From NCBI RefSeq assembly GCF_030767025.1, contig NZ_JASITE010000006.1, positions 62,001 through 126,000 on the forward strand: 64,000 nucleotides of DNA, in the 5' to 3' direction. The stretch comes from Nocardia sp. CC227C. GTDB lineage: Bacteria > Actinomycetota > Actinomycetes > Mycobacteriales > Mycobacteriaceae. A program made the position numbers and the translations under genes. The notes beneath the pieces were generated by a model. That model was not told the origin of the DNA and searched no databases. It worked only from the letters and a program-made list of their open reading frames with translations. This document shows, one piece after another, positions 1 through 12,052 of the stretch; within the stretch, counting starts at the first letter, position 1, and every line of letters begins with the position of its first letter.

Positions 1-42
1 GGGGAGGCCGAGTACGCCACCATCGAATGCACTCCCGTCTAG
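1..42 (+). CDS. 3' end of an unidentified gene (partial)
   Basis: The first 42 bases read as 13 codons ending in TAG, with G or C at nearly every third position, as in the real genes of this window. The peptide ends in IECTPV. It would converge on nuoN, and a strong hairpin lies between the two ends. Too little is present to name the product; the reading frame could also be chance. Confidence 0.4.
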   Translation, partial: GEAEYATIECTPV

Positions 43-66
43 TGCATCCGGCCCCGTCGTCGAACA

Positions 67-103
67 CATCGGGCCCGCCGCGGATATCGCGGCGGGCCCG
101 ATG
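67..103. terminator. bidirectional hairpin terminator after nuoN
   Basis: A perfect 16-base inverted repeat (arms 67-82 and 88-103, CATCGGGCCCGCCGCG and its complement) with a 5-base loop lies 15 bases beyond the nuoN stop codon. There is no long T run on either side, as is common for high-GC actinobacterial terminators. It sits between the converging ends of the nuo operon and the left-edge gene, so it probably ends both transcripts. Confidence 0.75.
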
Positions 104-118
104 TCTGTGTGCGAGAGG

Positions 119-1774
119 CTAACCGGTGAACACCGCCGCCTGCTCGGCGAGATCCAGCAGTGGCTGCGGGAAGATGCCGAGTACCAGGGTGGCCGCCGCG
201 GTGACGGCGATAACGGTGGTGGTGAGGGTCGGGTAGACCAGCGTCGGCGGGTCCTCCGGCGGATCGGTGAAGAACATGAGCACGATGACGCGGACGTAGA
301 AGAACGCCGCCACCGCGCTGGTGATCACGCCGACGATGACCAGCGGTGTGGCCCCGCCCGACGCCGCTGCCTCGAACACCGCGAACTTGCTGATGAAACC
401 GCTGGTGAGCGGGATGCCCGCGAAGGAGAGCAGGAACAGCGCGAAGATCGACGCCAGCCAGGGGGAGCGGCGGCCGAGCCCGGCCCAGGCCGACAGCGTC
501 GTGGCCTCGTCGCCGTTGCGATCGCGGATCAGGGTCACCACGGCGAAGGCTCCGACGGTGCCGAGCCCGTAGGCGACCAGATAGAACAGCACCGAGGAGA
601 TGCCCGCGGTATTCGCCGCCACCAGCGCGGTGAGAATGAAGCCCGCGTGCGCGACCGACGAGTAGGCGAGCATGCGCTTCATATCGGTCTGGGTGATGGC
701 GAGTACCGCGCCGACGACCATGGTCGCGATGGCGACGGCCGCGAGGATGGGCCGCCAGTCGTCGCGCAGTCCGGGCACGCCCACGTACAGCACGCGCAGC
801 AGCGCGCCCACCGCCGCGATCTTGGTGGCGGCGGCCATGAAGCCGGTGACCGGTGTCGGCGCGCCCTGGTACACATCCGGCACCCAGGACTGGAACGGCA
901 CCGCGCCGATCTTGAACAGCAGGCCGACCGCCAGCATGGCAACACCCAGAACGGCGAGGGTGCGCTCCCCGCTGTCGCGGGAGATCGCCTCGGCGATGCC
1001 GGACAGGCGCACGCTGCCCGCGTACCCGTACAGCAGTGCCATGCCGTAGAGGAAGAACGCCGACGAGAACGCGCCCAGCAGGAAGTACTTCAGCGCCGCC
1101 TCCTGCGAGAGCAGTCGCCGCCGCCGAGCCAGCCCGCACAGCAGATACAGCGGCAGCGACAGCACCTCGAGCGCCACGAACATGGTGAGCAGGTCGTTCG
1201 AGGCAGGGAACAGCATGAGCCCGCCCACCGCGAACATGGCCAGCGGGAACACCTCGGTGGTTGCCACACCGGCCCGCGCGGCCGCGAGTTCGTCGCTGCT
1301 GCCGGGGGTGGCGGCGGCCTGCGGGGTGAAGGCGTCCACGCCCTTGGACGCGGTCAGGCTCCACGTGCCGGGGCCTTCCCGGCGCACCGGATTCCGGTCG
1401 GCGCGCCGCTCGGCGAGGAACAGCAGGCCGAGAATCGACACCACCAGGATGGTGCCCTGCAGGAACAGGGTCACCCCGTCGATGGCGACCGCGCCGACCA
1501 CGGCGGTGGCCTCGGTGCCGCGCAGTCCGATGACCGCGCCGAGCGCCACCGCCAGACCGCCGAGGCCGAGCACCAGATGCGAGCCATAGCGGAACCGCCT
1601 GGGCAGGAACGCCTCCACCAGCACCATCACCACGGCCACGCCGAAGACGATGAGCATGGGGGACAGGTCCCGGTACTCGATGCTGGGCGCGGGGACGGTC
1701 GCGGCGAGCAGCGAGTCCGACACCGCGGCGAACCGTGCCTCGGAGACAGCTGCGAGAAGGGGAGTACCGCTCAC
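119..1774 (-). CDS. nuoN: NADH-quinone oxidoreductase subunit N
   Basis: This is one of the three antiporter-like membrane subunits of respiratory complex I, which couple NADH oxidation to proton export across the cytoplasmic membrane. The 551-residue product is almost entirely hydrophobic helices (about 14) and carries family segments such as ALKYFLLGAFSSAFFLYG and the QTDMKRMLAYSSVAHAGF helix with its conserved lysine. The start ATG overlaps the nuoM stop by four bases. It is the last gene of the nuo operon and is followed by the hairpin at 67-103. Confidence 0.97.
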   Translation of the reverse strand: MSGTPLLAAVSEARFAAVSDSLLAATVPAPSIEYRDLSPMLIVFGVAVVMVLVEAFLPRRFRYGSHLVLGLGGLAVALGAVIGLRGTEATAVVGAVAIDGVTLFLQGTILVVSILGLLFLAERRADRNPVRREGPGTWSLTASKGVDAFTPQAAATPGSSDELAAARAGVATTEVFPLAMFAVGGLMLFPASNDLLTMFVALEVLSLPLYLLCGLARRRRLLSQEAALKYFLLGAFSSAFFLYGMALLYGYAGSVRLSGIAEAISRDSGERTLAVLGVAMLAVGLLFKIGAVPFQSWVPDVYQGAPTPVTGFMAAATKIAAVGALLRVLYVGVPGLRDDWRPILAAVAIATMVVGAVLAITQTDMKRMLAYSSVAHAGFILTALVAANTAGISSVLFYLVAYGLGTVGAFAVVTLIRDRNGDEATTLSAWAGLGRRSPWLASIFALFLLSFAGIPLTSGFISKFAVFEAAASGGATPLVIVGVITSAVAAFFYVRVIVLMFFTDPPEDPPTLVYPTLTTTVIAVTAAATLVLGIFPQPLLDLAEQAAVFTG

Positions 1775-3390
1775 TTGTGTGCACCTCCGGTGTGCGTGGA
1801 TTCGGTCGCGGCCTCGGGTCGCACCGTCGGCGCCGGATCCTGCTTACCGATGGTGGTGAGCGTGCGCGCCACCGCCGGGTCGATGGCGTCCAGCGCCGGT
1901 TTCGGGTACGCGCCCAGGAAGATCAGCGCCCCGATCAGCGGCACCACCACCGCGAGTTCGCGCGGCAGCAGGTCGTAGATCTTGTCGCTGCCCTCCTTCG
2001 CCGGGCCGGTCATCATGCGCTGGTACATCCACAGCACGTAGAGCGCCGCGAGCACCAGTGCGCTGGCGGCGAAGACGGCCGCCACCGGGTAACGGTTGAA
2101 GGTGCCGACCAGCACCAGGAATTCGCTCACGAACGGCGCCAGCCCGGGCAGGGACAGGGTGGCCAGTCCGGCGATGAGGAACGTTCCGGCCATGACCGGC
2201 GCGACCTTCTGCACCCCGCCGTAGTCGGCGATGACGCGGGTGCCGCGGCGCGACACCAGGAATCCGGCGATGAGGAACAGCGCCGCCGTCGAGATGCCGT
2301 GGTTGACCATGTACAGCGTCGCTCCGGATCCGCCCTGGCTGGTCATGGCGAAGATACCCAGGATGATGAAGCCGAAGTGCGAGATCGAGGTGTAGGCGAT
2401 GAGCCGCATGACATCGGTCTGCCCGATGGCCAGCAGGGCCCCGTAGATGATGCCGATGACCGCGAGCGCGCTGATGATCGGCGCGTAATCCGATGCGGCG
2501 GTGGGGAACAGCAGCAGGCAGTAACGCAGCATGCCGAAGGTGCCGACCTTGTCCACGATGGCCATCATGAGCACCGCGCTGGCCGGGGTGGCGGCCACGG
2601 CGGCGTCCGGCAGCCAGGTGTGCAGCGGCCACAGCGGCGCCTTCACCGCGAAGGCGAACATGAAGCCGAGGAAGATGGCGTTGAGCACCGCCGGTCCGGC
2701 CCCGAGCTGACCGGAGTTGGCGGCCTCCATGACGGCCCGGAAGTCGAAGGTGCCGTTCTCGCCGCCGATGCCCTCGCGCACGGTGAGCACGTACAGCCCG
2801 ATCACCGCGGCCAGCATGATCAGCCCGCCGAACAGGTTGTACAGCAGGAACTTCACCGCTGCCCGGGACCGCTGCTGCCGCAGTGCCACATCGGTGATGC
2901 GCGGCCCGAATCCGCCGATGAGGAAGTACATCGGGATGAGCATCACTTCGAACACCACGTAGAACAGCAGGATGTCCAGGGCGGTGAAGGAGACCAGCAC
3001 CATGGCCTCGACCACGAGCGTGAGCGCCATGTAGTAGTGCGTCACCCGAGGCCCGCTGCCCACCGAGCGTTCGTCGTTCCACCCGGCGAGGATGAGCAGC
3101 GGCACCAGCCCGGCGGTGAGCAGCACCAGCACCAGGGCGATGCCGTCCATGCCGACGGTGTATCCGGCTCCGAAGGCCGGTATCCACTCGTGTGATTCGA
3201 CGAATTGGAAGTGCTCACCTCCGGGCACGAACCGGGTGGCGAGCCAGATCCCGATGCCGAGGGTGCCCAGTGAGACGAGCAGCGCCCAGGCGCGGGCGGC
3301 GGTGCGCCAGGCTCCGGGTATCAGCAGGGTGAGCGCGGCACCGGCGAGCGGTGTCACCCACAGCGTTGTCAGCCAAGGAAACTCGCTCAC
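1771..3390 (-). CDS. nuoM: NADH-quinone oxidoreductase subunit M
   Basis: Second antiporter-like proton-pumping subunit of complex I, 539 residues, about 14 membrane helices. Diagnostic stretches are [20 protein letters not shown] and [19 protein letters not shown], which hold the buried lysine and histidine residues of the proton channel. The frame is open further upstream, but GTG at 3390 is chosen because it overlaps the nuoL stop as GTGA, the junction type used through most of the operon, and gives the family's usual N-terminus ([10 protein letters not shown]). A C-terminal tail rich in threonine and alanine follows the last helix. Confidence 0.96.
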   Translation of the reverse strand: MSEFPWLTTLWVTPLAGAALTLLIPGAWRTAARAWALLVSLGTLGIGIWLATRFVPGGEHFQFVESHEWIPAFGAGYTVGMDGIALVLVLLTAGLVPLLILAGWNDERSVGSGPRVTHYYMALTLVVEAMVLVSFTALDILLFYVVFEVMLIPMYFLIGGFGPRITDVALRQQRSRAAVKFLLYNLFGGLIMLAAVIGLYVLTVREGIGGENGTFDFRAVMEAANSGQLGAGPAVLNAIFLGFMFAFAVKAPLWPLHTWLPDAAVAATPASAVLMMAIVDKVGTFGMLRYCLLLFPTAASDYAPIISALAVIGIIYGALLAIGQTDVMRLIAYTSISHFGFIILGIFAMTSQGGSGATLYMVNHGISTAALFLIAGFLVSRRGTRVIADYGGVQKVAPVMAGTFLIAGLATLSLPGLAPFVSEFLVLVGTFNRYPVAAVFAASALVLAALYVLWMYQRMMTGPAKEGSDKIYDLLPRELAVVVPLIGALIFLGAYPKPALDAIDPAVARTLTTIGKQDPAPTVRPEAATESTHTGGAHK

Positions 3391-5276
3391 AGGTACCTCA
3401 CCGCCAGCAGGGCGGCGGCCACCAGGGCCGCGCCGGTGAACATGGACAGGGCGTAGGACCGCACGAATCCGGTTTGCGCGCGCCGGATTCGAGCCGACAG
3501 GCCACCGATGACTGCGGCGGTGGTGTTGACCAGGCCGTCGATCCCGCGATTGTCGACGAAGACCAGCGAGCGGGTCAGGTGCCGGCCCGGCCGCATGAAC
3601 GCGGCCTCGTTGACGGCGTCGTGGTAGAGATCGCGGCGGGCGGCGACGGTGAGTGCGTTGCCCGCGGGGGCGAGCACCGGGATGCCCCGTTTGGCGTACT
3701 GGTCGTAGGCCACCCACACACCCGCCGCGACCACGGCGAGGGCGAAGAAGGTGATCATCCAGATCGGGATCACCGGTTCACCGTGATGCGATCCGACCAC
3801 CGGGGCGAGCCAATTCTGCAGCGAGGAACCGAAGGCCAGCATCGCGCCCGAGGCCACCGAGCCCAGCGCGAGCAGGATCATCGGCCCGGTCATGCTCACC
3901 GGCGCTTCGTGCGGATGCGCATCCTCGTGCCAGCGTTTCTCACCGAAGAAGGTGAGCAGCATGACGCGGGTCATGTAGAAGGCGGTGACGCCCGCGCCGA
4001 CCAGCGCCGCGATACCGGTCACCCAGCCGCCCCACCCGCCGTAGGCGAAGGCGGATTCGATGATGCGGTCCTTGGAGAAGAATCCCGCGAACGGCGGCAC
4101 CCCGATGATCGCCAGGTACCCGAGTCCGAAGGTGATGTAGGTGATCGGCAGGAACTTGCGCAGTGCGCCGTAGCGGCGCATATCGGTTTCGTCGTTCATG
4201 GCGTGCATGACCGATCCGGCTCCGAGGAACAGTCCGGCCTTGAAGAAGCCGTGCGTCAGCAGGTGCATGATGGCCGCGGCGTAGCCGACCGGCCCCAGTC
4301 CCGCCGCCAGCACCATGTATCCGATCTGACTCATGGTGGAGGCGGCCAGGGCCTTCTTGATGTCGTCCTTGGCGCAGCCGATGATCGCGCCGTAGAGCAG
4401 CGTCACCGCGCCGACCGCCATGACCGCGGCCTGCGCGCCGGGAGCCAGGTCGAAGATGGCGTTGGAGCGGGCGATCAGATACACACCGGCGGTGACCATG
4501 GTGGCCGCGTGGATGAGCGCGGACACCGGGGTCGGGCCTTCCATGGCGTCCCCGAGCCAGGATTGCAGCGGCACCTGCGCGGATTTGCCGCACGCGCCGA
4601 GCAGCAGCAGCAATCCGATGGCGGTGAGGGTGCCCTCGCCCGCCGCCGACGCGGCCCCGAACACGGTCTGGAAGTCCACGCTGCCGAAGGTGGCGAACAT
4701 GATCATGAGCGCGATGGCCAGGCCGATATCACCGACGCGGTTGACCACGAACGCCTTCTTGGCGGCCGTCGCCGCGGACGGCTTGTGGTACCAGAATCCG
4801 ATCAGCAGGTAGGAGGCGAGACCGACACCCTCCCAGCCCAGATACAGCACCAGGTAGTTGTCGGCGAGCACCAGCACCAGCATGGCGGCGAGGAAGAGGT
4901 TCAGGTAGGCGAAGAATCGCCGCCGCCCCGGATCGCCTTTCATGTAGCCGACCGAGTAGATGTGGATGAGCGATCCGACTCCGGTGATGAGGAGTGCGAA
5001 GCACATCGACAGCTGGTCGAGTTGCAGGGCGAAGTCGACGCTCAGCCCGGTGACCGGCACCCAGCTGAAGAAGGCGTGGTGCACGGCGCGGTCGGCGTCG
5101 GCACGGCCGAGCATCTCCACGAACGCCCACGCGGCGACGCCGAACGAGCCCAGCGCCATGAGGGTGCCGACCCAGTGGCCCCACCTATCGCTGAATCGTC
5201 CGACCAACAGCAGGAATACGGCACCGGCCAGCGGCAGTGCGGGCAGCAGCCACAGCATCATCGTCTGCGTATCCAT
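3387..5276 (-). CDS. nuoL: NADH-quinone oxidoreductase subunit L
   Basis: Largest antiporter-like subunit of complex I, 629 residues, with a long C-terminal extension expected to form the lateral helix that ties the membrane arm together. The conserved core is visible: [37 protein letters not shown] and [19 protein letters not shown] at 5276 ([15 protein letters not shown]) is preferred to an upstream in-frame ATG because it gives the usual first helix and begins two bases before nuoK ends. The stop overlaps the nuoM start. Confidence 0.96.
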   Translation of the reverse strand: MDTQTMMLWLLPALPLAGAVFLLLVGRFSDRWGHWVGTLMALGSFGVAAWAFVEMLGRADADRAVHHAFFSWVPVTGLSVDFALQLDQLSMCFALLITGVGSLIHIYSVGYMKGDPGRRRFFAYLNLFLAAMLVLVLADNYLVLYLGWEGVGLASYLLIGFWYHKPSAATAAKKAFVVNRVGDIGLAIALMIMFATFGSVDFQTVFGAASAAGEGTLTAIGLLLLLGACGKSAQVPLQSWLGDAMEGPTPVSALIHAATMVTAGVYLIARSNAIFDLAPGAQAAVMAVGAVTLLYGAIIGCAKDDIKKALAASTMSQIGYMVLAAGLGPVGYAAAIMHLLTHGFFKAGLFLGAGSVMHAMNDETDMRRYGALRKFLPITYITFGLGYLAIIGVPPFAGFFSKDRIIESAFAYGGWGGWVTGIAALVGAGVTAFYMTRVMLLTFFGEKRWHEDAHPHEAPVSMTGPMILLALGSVASGAMLAFGSSLQNWLAPVVGSHHGEPVIPIWMITFFALAVVAAGVWVAYDQYAKRGIPVLAPAGNALTVAARRDLYHDAVNEAAFMRPGRHLTRSLVFVDNRGIDGLVNTTAAVIGGLSARIRRAQTGFVRSYALSMFTGAALVAAALLAVRYL

Positions 5277-5277
5277 A

Positions 5278-5577
5278 TCAGTACCGCAGCAGATTCGCGT
5301 CGTCGACCGAGGTCGAGCGGCGGGCACGGAAGATGGTCATGATGATGGCCAGTCCCACCACGACCTCGGCGGCGGCGACCACCATGGTGAAGAAGGCGAA
5401 GACCTGCCCGTCGAGATTGCCGTGCTGGCGGGCGAAGGTGACGAAGGCCAGATTCACCGCGTTGAGCATCAGCTCGATGCACATGAACACCACGATGGCG
5501 TTGCGCCGCACCAGCACACCGGCCGCGCCGATGGTGAACAGTAGTGCGGACAGATACAGGTAGTTGTCCGGATTCAC
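5278..5577 (-). CDS. nuoK: NADH-quinone oxidoreductase subunit K
   Basis: Small membrane subunit of complex I, 99 residues, three predicted helices. It carries the family segment [18 protein letters not shown] with the buried glutamate needed for proton translocation, and a second acidic residue in [14 protein letters not shown] at 5577 overlaps the nuoJ stop (GTGA) and yields the normal length (about 100 residues). Confidence 0.96.
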   Translation of the reverse strand: MNPDNYLYLSALLFTIGAAGVLVRRNAIVVFMCIELMLNAVNLAFVTFARQHGNLDGQVFAFFTMVVAAAEVVVGLAIIMTIFRARRSTSVDDANLLRY

Positions 5578-6407
5578 CGCGAGCCTTCCTCGTCCGAGCT
5601 GTCGGAGTGGTTGTGGCCGTTGCCGTTCCCGTTGGTGACCGAGAGCGCGGCGGCTTCGTTGTGTGCGCGCCGTCGGCGGTGCCGCAGGATGGTGCTGACC
5701 GACTGTTCCTCGAAGGATCCGTCGGGCAGCCGGGCCGGGGTGTCGACGGCGTTGTGGCGGGCGTACACACCGGGCGTGGGCAGCGGCGTGACCCGGGTAC
5801 CGTCCCGGAACCGCTGCTTGGACAGTTCGCGCTGATCGGTGCGCGGCCCGAACTTCTCGCGGTGCGCCAGCACCATCGCGCCGATGGTGGCGGTGATCAG
5901 CAGCGCGCCGGTGAGTTCGAAGGCCCACACGTACCGCACGAAGATCAGCTCGGCGAGCTGCGCGACGGCGTAGTCGCCGCCCAGCCCCGGTCCGGTGGCG
6001 GCCACGCCGGTCTCGCTCATACCGCGCGAGATGGCGGCCATGAGCAGCAGACCGAAGCCGAGGCCGACCACGATCACGGCGATCCGATGCCCGCGCAGCG
6101 TCTCCCGCAGCGACTCCGCGGAATCCACGCCGACGAGCATGAGCACGAACAGGAACAGCATCATGACCGCGCCGGTGTAGACGACGATCTGCACCACGCC
6201 CAGGAACAGCGCGTCCTGTGCGATGTAGAACACCGACAGGGTGATCATGGTGGCGGCCAGGCACAGCGCCGAATGCACGGCCTTGCGGGCGCACACCATG
6301 CCCAGCGCCCCGGCTACGGCGACCACGGCGAGAATCCAGAACATCACGGCCTCACCGGTGGTGGTGCGGGTGATGACCGGTTCCGCCTGGGCGAGAAGAG
6401 CATTCAT
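5574..6407 (-). CDS. nuoJ: NADH-quinone oxidoreductase subunit J
   Basis: Membrane subunit of complex I, 277 residues with five hydrophobic helices in the first 180 residues, including [20 protein letters not shown], the segment with the pi-bulge helix of this family. The C-terminal 90 residues are hydrophilic, charged and histidine/asparagine rich, a tail seen in actinobacterial NuoJ and absent from the E. coli protein. ATG at 6407 overlaps the stop of the nuoH-nuoI frame as ATGA. Confidence 0.95.
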   Translation of the reverse strand: MNALLAQAEPVITRTTTGEAVMFWILAVVAVAGALGMVCARKAVHSALCLAATMITLSVFYIAQDALFLGVVQIVVYTGAVMMLFLFVLMLVGVDSAESLRETLRGHRIAVIVVGLGFGLLLMAAISRGMSETGVAATGPGLGGDYAVAQLAELIFVRYVWAFELTGALLITATIGAMVLAHREKFGPRTDQRELSKQRFRDGTRVTPLPTPGVYARHNAVDTPARLPDGSFEEQSVSTILRHRRRRAHNEAAALSVTNGNGNGHNHSDSSDEEGSR

Positions 6408-8275
6408 CGCGCCTCTCCTTCCGCGCCGACCGCCGTGGGGGTGCGGGGCTCGGGTTCGGTTGTCGCGCCGGGCACTTCGCCCCGGTAGTAGGAGCCCTCG
6501 TCCGCGCCCGGGTACATGGCGTGCGGCGGGGTGAGCATGCCCTGCCGCAGCGGGGCGAGCAGATCCTCCTTCTCGAAGATGAGGTCGGCGCGATTGTCGT
6601 CGGCGAGCTCGTAGTCGTTGGTCATGGTGAGCGCCCGGGTGGGGCAGGCCTCCACGCACAGACCGCAGCCGATGCAGCGCAGATAGTTGATCTGGTACAC
6701 GCGGCCGTAGCGTTCGCCGGGGGAGAAGCGCTCGTCTTCGGTGTTGTCCGCGCCCTCCACGAAGATGGCGTCGGCCGGGCAGGCCCAGGCGCACAACTCG
6801 CAGCCGATGCACTTCTCCAGGCCGTCCGGATGCCGGTTGAGCTGGTGGCGTCCGTGGTAGCGGGGTGCGGTGGGCACCTTCACTTCCGGGTACAGCTCGG
6901 TGTTCGGCTTCTTGAACATGGTGGAGAAGGTGACCCAGAAGCCGCCGAGCGGTTCCAGCAGGCCGGGTTTGGCGGCGCGGGCGCCGGTGTCGGTCGGCAT
7001 GGGCGGCACCGGGAAGTCCGAGTACATGCGGGTGGCGTCGGGATCGGGTGCGGCGGCGGTGCGGTCGTCGCCCGCGTGCCCGGCCCGCAGCACCAGTCCG
7101 ATGAGCACGATCGCGACCACGATGCCGCCGATCACCATGCCGGGCGTCTGCACGTTCATGCCCTCGAGCTGGAGCACCCGCAGGGTGGCCACGAACATGA
7201 CCCAGGCCAGCGAGACCGGGATGAGCAGCTTCCAGCCCAGATTCATGAACTGGTCGTAGCGCAGTCGCGGCAGCGTGCCGCGCAGCCAGATGAACACGAA
7301 CAGGAACGTCCACACCTTGGCGGTGAACCACAGCATGGGCCACCAGCCGGAGTTCGCGCCCTCCCACAGGCTGATCGGGAAGGGTGCGTGCCAGCCGCCG
7401 AAGAACAGCGTGGTGGCCAGTGCCGACACCGTCGCCATATTGATGTACTCGGCCATCATGAACATGGCGAACTTGAGCGAGGAGTACTCGGTGTGGAAGC
7501 CGCCCACCAGTTCGCCCTCGGCCTCGGGGAGGTCGAAGGGCGCGCGGTTGGTCTCGCCGACCATGGACACCGCGTAGATGAGGAACGACGGCAGCAGCAG
7601 GAACACGTACCAGGTGCCGTACTGGGCGTCCACGATGCCGGAGGTGGACATGGTGCCCGCGAGCAGGAACACCGCCGCGAAGCACAGCGCCATGGCGATC
7701 TCGTAGGAGATCACCTGCGCGGTGGAGCGCAGCCCGCCCAGCAGCGGATAGGTGGATCCGGACGCCCAGCCCGCCAACACGATTCCGTACACGCCGACCG
7801 AGGCCATGGCCAGCACGTAGAGCACCGCCACCGGCATATCGGTGAGCTGCAACTGGGTGGTCTCGCCGAAGATGCTGACCTCGGGCCCGAACGGGATCAC
7901 GGCGAAGGCCATGACCGCCGGGATGAGCGAGATGACCGGCGCGAGCACGAAGATCGGCTTGTCCACGATGGCCGGGATGATGTCCTCCTTGAGGAGCATC
8001 TTCACGCCGTCGGCGATGGACTGGAGGGTGCCGCGCGGGCCGACCCGGTTGGGGCCGACGCGCATCTGCATGAACGCCACGATCTTTCGTTCCGCGTACA
8101 CCGCCAGCATGGGGGTGAGCAGCAGGAAGACGAAGATGCCGAGGGATTTGACCAGCACCAGCCACCAGGGGTCGTGGCCGAAAATGCTCAGGGTGCTCGC
8201 GTCAGGCCCGGAGGCGGCAGCTTGCGTAACCACGGAGGGCCCCGCGAGCGCCCACATCGAACACAGCTCACTCAC
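6404..8275 (-). CDS. nuoHI: NuoH-NuoI fusion, complex I quinone-site and 8Fe ferredoxin subunits
   Basis: One frame of 623 codons covers two complex I subunits. Residues about 1-425 are NuoH, the membrane subunit at the quinone channel ([45 protein letters not shown]). Residues about 440-623 are NuoI, the peripheral ferredoxin subunit, with both CxxCxxCxxxCP motifs ([24 protein letters not shown]) for clusters N6a and N6b. The two are normally separate genes. No stop codon lies between them, and no Shine-Dalgarno sequence precedes the only in-frame ATG near the junction (7000). GTG at 8275 is chosen because GGGAGG stands six bases upstream; it overlaps nuoG by eight bases. A sequencing indel that removed a stop cannot be excluded. 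Confidence 0.9.
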   Translation of the reverse strand: MSELCSMWALAGPSVVTQAAASGPDASTLSIFGHDPWWLVLVKSLGIFVFLLLTPMLAVYAERKIVAFMQMRVGPNRVGPRGTLQSIADGVKMLLKEDIIPAIVDKPIFVLAPVISLIPAVMAFAVIPFGPEVSIFGETTQLQLTDMPVAVLYVLAMASVGVYGIVLAGWASGSTYPLLGGLRSTAQVISYEIAMALCFAAVFLLAGTMSTSGIVDAQYGTWYVFLLLPSFLIYAVSMVGETNRAPFDLPEAEGELVGGFHTEYSSLKFAMFMMAEYINMATVSALATTLFFGGWHAPFPISLWEGANSGWWPMLWFTAKVWTFLFVFIWLRGTLPRLRYDQFMNLGWKLLIPVSLAWVMFVATLRVLQLEGMNVQTPGMVIGGIVVAIVLIGLVLRAGHAGDDRTAAAPDPDATRMYSDFPVPPMPTDTGARAAKPGLLEPLGGFWVTFSTMFKKPNTELYPEVKVPTAPRYHGRHQLNRHPDGLEKCIGCELCAWACPADAIFVEGADNTEDERFSPGERYGRVYQINYLRCIGCGLCVEACPTRALTMTNDYELADDNRADLIFEKEDLLAPLRQGMLTPPHAMYPGADEGSYYRGEVPGATTEPEPRTPTAVGAEGEAR

Positions 8276-10730
8276 GGTGGTCCTCCCGTCGGATGCGCAC
8301 GAGGTGGCCGGGTGCCGTGCCGAGTTGCACGAGCACATCGGACCCGGGCGAGTTCATGGGCAGCCACACCACGCGATCCGGCATATCGGTGATCACCAGG
8401 GGCAGGGTGATGTGGCCGTGGTCGGTGCCGACGGTGACCGGATCGCCGGTGGTGGCACCGATTTCGGCGGCGGTGTGCGGGGACAGGCGCACCACGGGGG
8501 TGCGGGCGGTCCCGGCCAGATTGGGTTCACCGTCCTGGAGGCGGCCCCGGTCGACGAGCATGCGCCAGCCCGCCAGAATCGCGGTGCCGGAGGAGGGCTG
8601 CGGCACCGGATGCGGCCGGTGCACGGGGTCTGCGGCGGCCGGTCCGGACCAGACGCCGAGATCGGCGAGTTCGGCGCGGGCGTGCGCGGCATCGGGTACG
8701 CCGAGGCTGATACCCAGTTCCGCGGCGATGGCGTTCAGGACGCGGTGCTCGGGCAGCGGCGCCGCCTCGCGGCGCACGGTGGCGTCGCGCAGTGCGGCCT
8801 CGAACGGCCGATGGCGACCCTCCCAGGTGAGGAAGGTGCCGGCCTTCTCCATGGCGGAGGCCACCGGGAAGACCACGTCGGCGCGGCCGGTGATATCGCT
8901 GTGCCGCAGTTCCAGGCTCACCACGAAGCGGGCGGAGTCGATGGCGGCCAGCGCGGCATGTGGATCGGGCAGGTCGCCGACCTCCACCCCGCCGACCACC
9001 AGTGCGCCGAGTGTCGGTGCGGCGGCGAGGATTCCGGCGGTGTCGCGGCCGGGGGCGGCCGGGATGTCGTCGATGTTCCAGGCGTCGCGCACCTCGTGCC
9101 GGGCCTGCGGGTCGGCGACCGGTCGGCCGCCGGGCAGCAGCACCGGCAGGGCTCCCGCCTCGATCGCGCCGCGCTCGCCCGCACGGCGGGGCACCCAGGC
9201 CAGTGCCGCCCCGGTCTCCTCGGCCAGTCGGGTGGCGGCGGAGAGTCCACCGGAGGCTCCGGCGAGCCGCTCACCCACCATGATCACCGCGCCCGGCTGT
9301 CGCAGCAGGTCCGCAATGCGCTGTGCGACAGTGGGATCGACGAGTCCGGCGGTATCGCCGCCGCGCAGCGCCTCGAGGATGTGCGGTTCGGCTCCGGGGG
9401 CCGCGGGCAGCAGTGTGCCGGACATCTTCTCCAGCCCCGGGGTCAGGAAGGGGGCGAGGCCGAAGATCGCCGTGCTGTTCTTGCGGGCCGCCTTGCGCAG
9501 CCGCAGGTACACGATCGGTGATTCCTCTTCGGGTTCGAATCCGACCAGCAGCACCGCCGGAGCCTGTTCCAGCGCACCGTAATCGACCGTGATGCCCTGC
9601 CCGGCGACGCGGGCCGCCAGGAAGTCGGCTTCCTCGGCGGAGTGGTCGCGGGAGCGGAAGTCGATGTCGTTGGTGCCCAGCACGACTCGCGCGAACTTCG
9701 AATAGGCGTAGGCGTCCTCCAGGGTGACGCGACCGCCCACCAGCACCGCCGCATTGCCGTGTGCCCCGGCCATGCCGGCGGCCGCAGCGGCGAGCGCCTC
9801 GGACCACGAGGCGGGGGCGAGCCGTCCGTCCCAGCCGCGCACCATCGGGGTGGTGAGCCGGTCCCGCTCGGTGGCGTACTGGAATGCGAAGCGGCCCTTA
9901 TCGCAGTTCCATTCCTCGTTGACCTGCGGATCGTCGCCGGCCAGGCGGCGCATGACCTTGCCGCGCCGATGGTCGGTGCGCTGGGCGCAGCCGGAGGCGC
10001 AGTGCTCGCACACCGCCGGACTGGAGACCAGGTCGAAGGGCCGCGCCCGGAACCGGTAGGTGCTGCCGGTGAGCGCGCCCACCGGGCAGATCTGCACGGT
10101 GTTGCCGGAGAAGTAGGAGTCGAAACTCTCGCCCTGGGCGATGCCGACCTGCTCCAGCGCACCGCGTTCCATCAGTTCGATGAACGGATCACCGGCCACC
10201 TGCTGGGCGAAGCGGGTGCAGCGGGCGCACAGCACACACCGTTCCCGGTCCAGCAGAATGGCCGAGGACAGCGGAATCGGCTTGGGGTAGGTGCGCTTCT
10301 CGCCCTCGAACCGCGATTCCGCGCGGCCGTTGGACATGGCCTGGTTCTGCAACGGGCATTCGCCGCCCTTGTCGCAGACCGGGCAGTCCAGGGGGTGGTT
10401 GATGAGCAGTAGCTCCATGACACCCTCTTGCGCCTTGGCGGCGACCGGCGAGGAGAGCTGGGTGTGCACCACCATGCCGTCGGCGACCGCCATGGTGCAG
10501 GAGGCGACGGGCTTGCGCTGGCCTTCCACCTCGACGATGCACTGGCGGCACGCGCCCACCGGTTCGAGCAGCGGATGGTCGCAGAAGCGCGGGATCTGGA
10601 TGCCGATCAGCTCGGCGGCCCGGATCACCAGGGTGCCCGCGGGCACGCTGACGGTGGTGCCGTCGATGGTGACGCTCACCAGATCGGCGGGTGCGGTGTC
10701 GCTGTCGTTGCTGCTGACTGTCGCGGTCAT
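8268..10730 (-). CDS. nuoG: NADH-quinone oxidoreductase subunit G
   Basis: Large peripheral iron-sulfur subunit of complex I, 820 residues. The N-terminal ferredoxin-like part holds the cysteines for the [2Fe-2S] cluster ([15 protein letters not shown]), the His/Cys cluster ([17 protein letters not shown]) and a [4Fe-4S] cluster ([13 protein letters not shown] with CPVGAL). The N7-type motif CEHCASGC followed by a later Cys is present. The rest is the molybdopterin-oxidoreductase-like fold without a cofactor role. ATG at 10730 overlaps the nuoF stop as ATGA. Confidence 0.96.
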   Translation of the reverse strand: MTATVSSNDSDTAPADLVSVTIDGTTVSVPAGTLVIRAAELIGIQIPRFCDHPLLEPVGACRQCIVEVEGQRKPVASCTMAVADGMVVHTQLSSPVAAKAQEGVMELLLINHPLDCPVCDKGGECPLQNQAMSNGRAESRFEGEKRTYPKPIPLSSAILLDRERCVLCARCTRFAQQVAGDPFIELMERGALEQVGIAQGESFDSYFSGNTVQICPVGALTGSTYRFRARPFDLVSSPAVCEHCASGCAQRTDHRRGKVMRRLAGDDPQVNEEWNCDKGRFAFQYATERDRLTTPMVRGWDGRLAPASWSEALAAAAAGMAGAHGNAAVLVGGRVTLEDAYAYSKFARVVLGTNDIDFRSRDHSAEEADFLAARVAGQGITVDYGALEQAPAVLLVGFEPEEESPIVYLRLRKAARKNSTAIFGLAPFLTPGLEKMSGTLLPAAPGAEPHILEALRGGDTAGLVDPTVAQRIADLLRQPGAVIMVGERLAGASGGLSAATRLAEETGAALAWVPRRAGERGAIEAGALPVLLPGGRPVADPQARHEVRDAWNIDDIPAAPGRDTAGILAAAPTLGALVVGGVEVGDLPDPHAALAAIDSARFVVSLELRHSDITGRADVVFPVASAMEKAGTFLTWEGRHRPFEAALRDATVRREAAPLPEHRVLNAIAAELGISLGVPDAAHARAELADLGVWSGPAAADPVHRPHPVPQPSSGTAILAGWRMLVDRGRLQDGEPNLAGTARTPVVRLSPHTAAEIGATTGDPVTVGTDHGHITLPLVITDMPDRVVWLPMNSPGSDVLVQLGTAPGHLVRIRREDHRE

Positions 10731-12052
10731 CGCGCTCCTTCGGCCGTATCCGCCCAGACGGTGGTCCGGGACGGGTCGAAAGGACATGCGCCGTACCGGA
10801 TGTGGTCGGCGTATTCGTCGCGGAAGTACTGCAGCGAGGAGACGATGGGGCTGGCCGCGCCGTCACCGAGGGCGCAGAAGGATTTGCCGTTGATGTTGTC
10901 GGCGATATCGGCCAGCTTGTCCAGATCGGTGCTGTGCCCCTGCCCGCTTTCCAGGCGTTGCAGCAGCTGCACCAGCCAGTACGTGCCCTCGCGGCACGGT
11001 GTGCACTTTCCGCAGGATTCGTGGGCGTAGAACTCGGTCCAGCGCAGCACCGCCCGCACCACGCAGGTGGTGTCGTCGAAGATCTGCAACGCCTTGGTGC
11101 CGAGCATGGAGCCCGCGGCGGCGACACCCTCGTAATCCAGTGCCACGTCGAGGTGTTCGGCGGTGAACAGGGGAGTGGAGGATCCGCCGGGGGTCCAGAA
11201 CTTGAGGGTGTGGCCCGCGCGGACACCGCCCGCGTAGGACAGCAACTCTCGCAGGGTGATTCCCAGGGGTGCTTCATACTGTCCGGGTCGCGTCACGTGA
11301 CCGGAGAGCGAGTAGATGGTGGTGCCCGGCGACTTCTCGGTGCCGAAGGACCGGAACCACTCGACGCCATTGGCCAGGATGCACGGCACGGACGCAATGG
11401 ACTCGACGTTGTTGACCACGGTCGGGCAGGCGTAGAGCCCGGCCACCGCGGGGAACGGGGGGCGCAGGCGCGGTTGTCCGCGCCGCCCCTCCAGGGAGTC
11501 CAGCAGCGCGGTCTCCTCACCGCAGATGTACGCGCCCGCCCCGGCGTGCACGACGATCTCCAGGTCGTAACCCGAGCCGAGGATATTGCGGCCGACATAG
11601 CCCGCCGCGTACGCCTCCGCCACGGCGGTCTGCAACCGACGCAGCACCGGTAGCACCTCACCGCGCAGATAGATGAAGGCGTGCGAGGCGCGGATGGCGT
11701 AGGCGGCGATGATGACGCCCTCGACCAGCAGGTGCGGGCTGGCCATCATGAGCGGAATGTCCTTGCAGGTGCCCGGTTCCGACTCGTCGGCGTTGACGAC
11801 CAGGTAGTGCGGTTTCTCGATGCCGTCCGGGCCGGGCCCCTGCGGGATGAAACCCCATTTCATGCCGGTCGGGAAGCCCGCGCCGCCGCGGCCGCGCAGC
11901 CCCGCGTCCTTGACGGTGGCGATGACCTCGTCCGGCCGCATCTTCAGCGCCTTGGGCAGGGCGCGGTAGCCTTCCTGGCGGCGATAGGACTTCAGGGTCC
12001 ACGACTCGGGCTCGGCCCAGTGCCGGGTGAGCACCGGCGTCAATGTCGTCAC
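10727..12052 (-). CDS. nuoF: NADH-quinone oxidoreductase subunit F
   Basis: NADH-binding flavoprotein subunit of complex I, 441 residues, the entry point for electrons from NADH through FMN to a [4Fe-4S] cluster. The glycine-rich FMN/NADH segment [51 protein letters not shown] and the cluster motif [12 protein letters not shown] are all visible. GTG at 12052 overlaps the nuoE stop (GTGA). Confidence 0.97.
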   Translation of the reverse strand: MTTLTPVLTRHWAEPESWTLKSYRRQEGYRALPKALKMRPDEVIATVKDAGLRGRGGAGFPTGMKWGFIPQGPGPDGIEKPHYLVVNADESEPGTCKDIPLMMASPHLLVEGVIIAAYAIRASHAFIYLRGEVLPVLRRLQTAVAEAYAAGYVGRNILGSGYDLEIVVHAGAGAYICGEETALLDSLEGRRGQPRLRPPFPAVAGLYACPTVVNNVESIASVPCILANGVEWFRSFGTEKSPGTTIYSLSGHVTRPGQYEAPLGITLRELLSYAGGVRAGHTLKFWTPGGSSTPLFTAEHLDVALDYEGVAAAGSMLGTKALQIFDDTTCVVRAVLRWTEFYAHESCGKCTPCREGTYWLVQLLQRLESGQGHSTDLDKLADIADNINGKSFCALGDGAASPIVSSLQYFRDEYADHIRYGACPFDPSRTTVWADTAEGAR

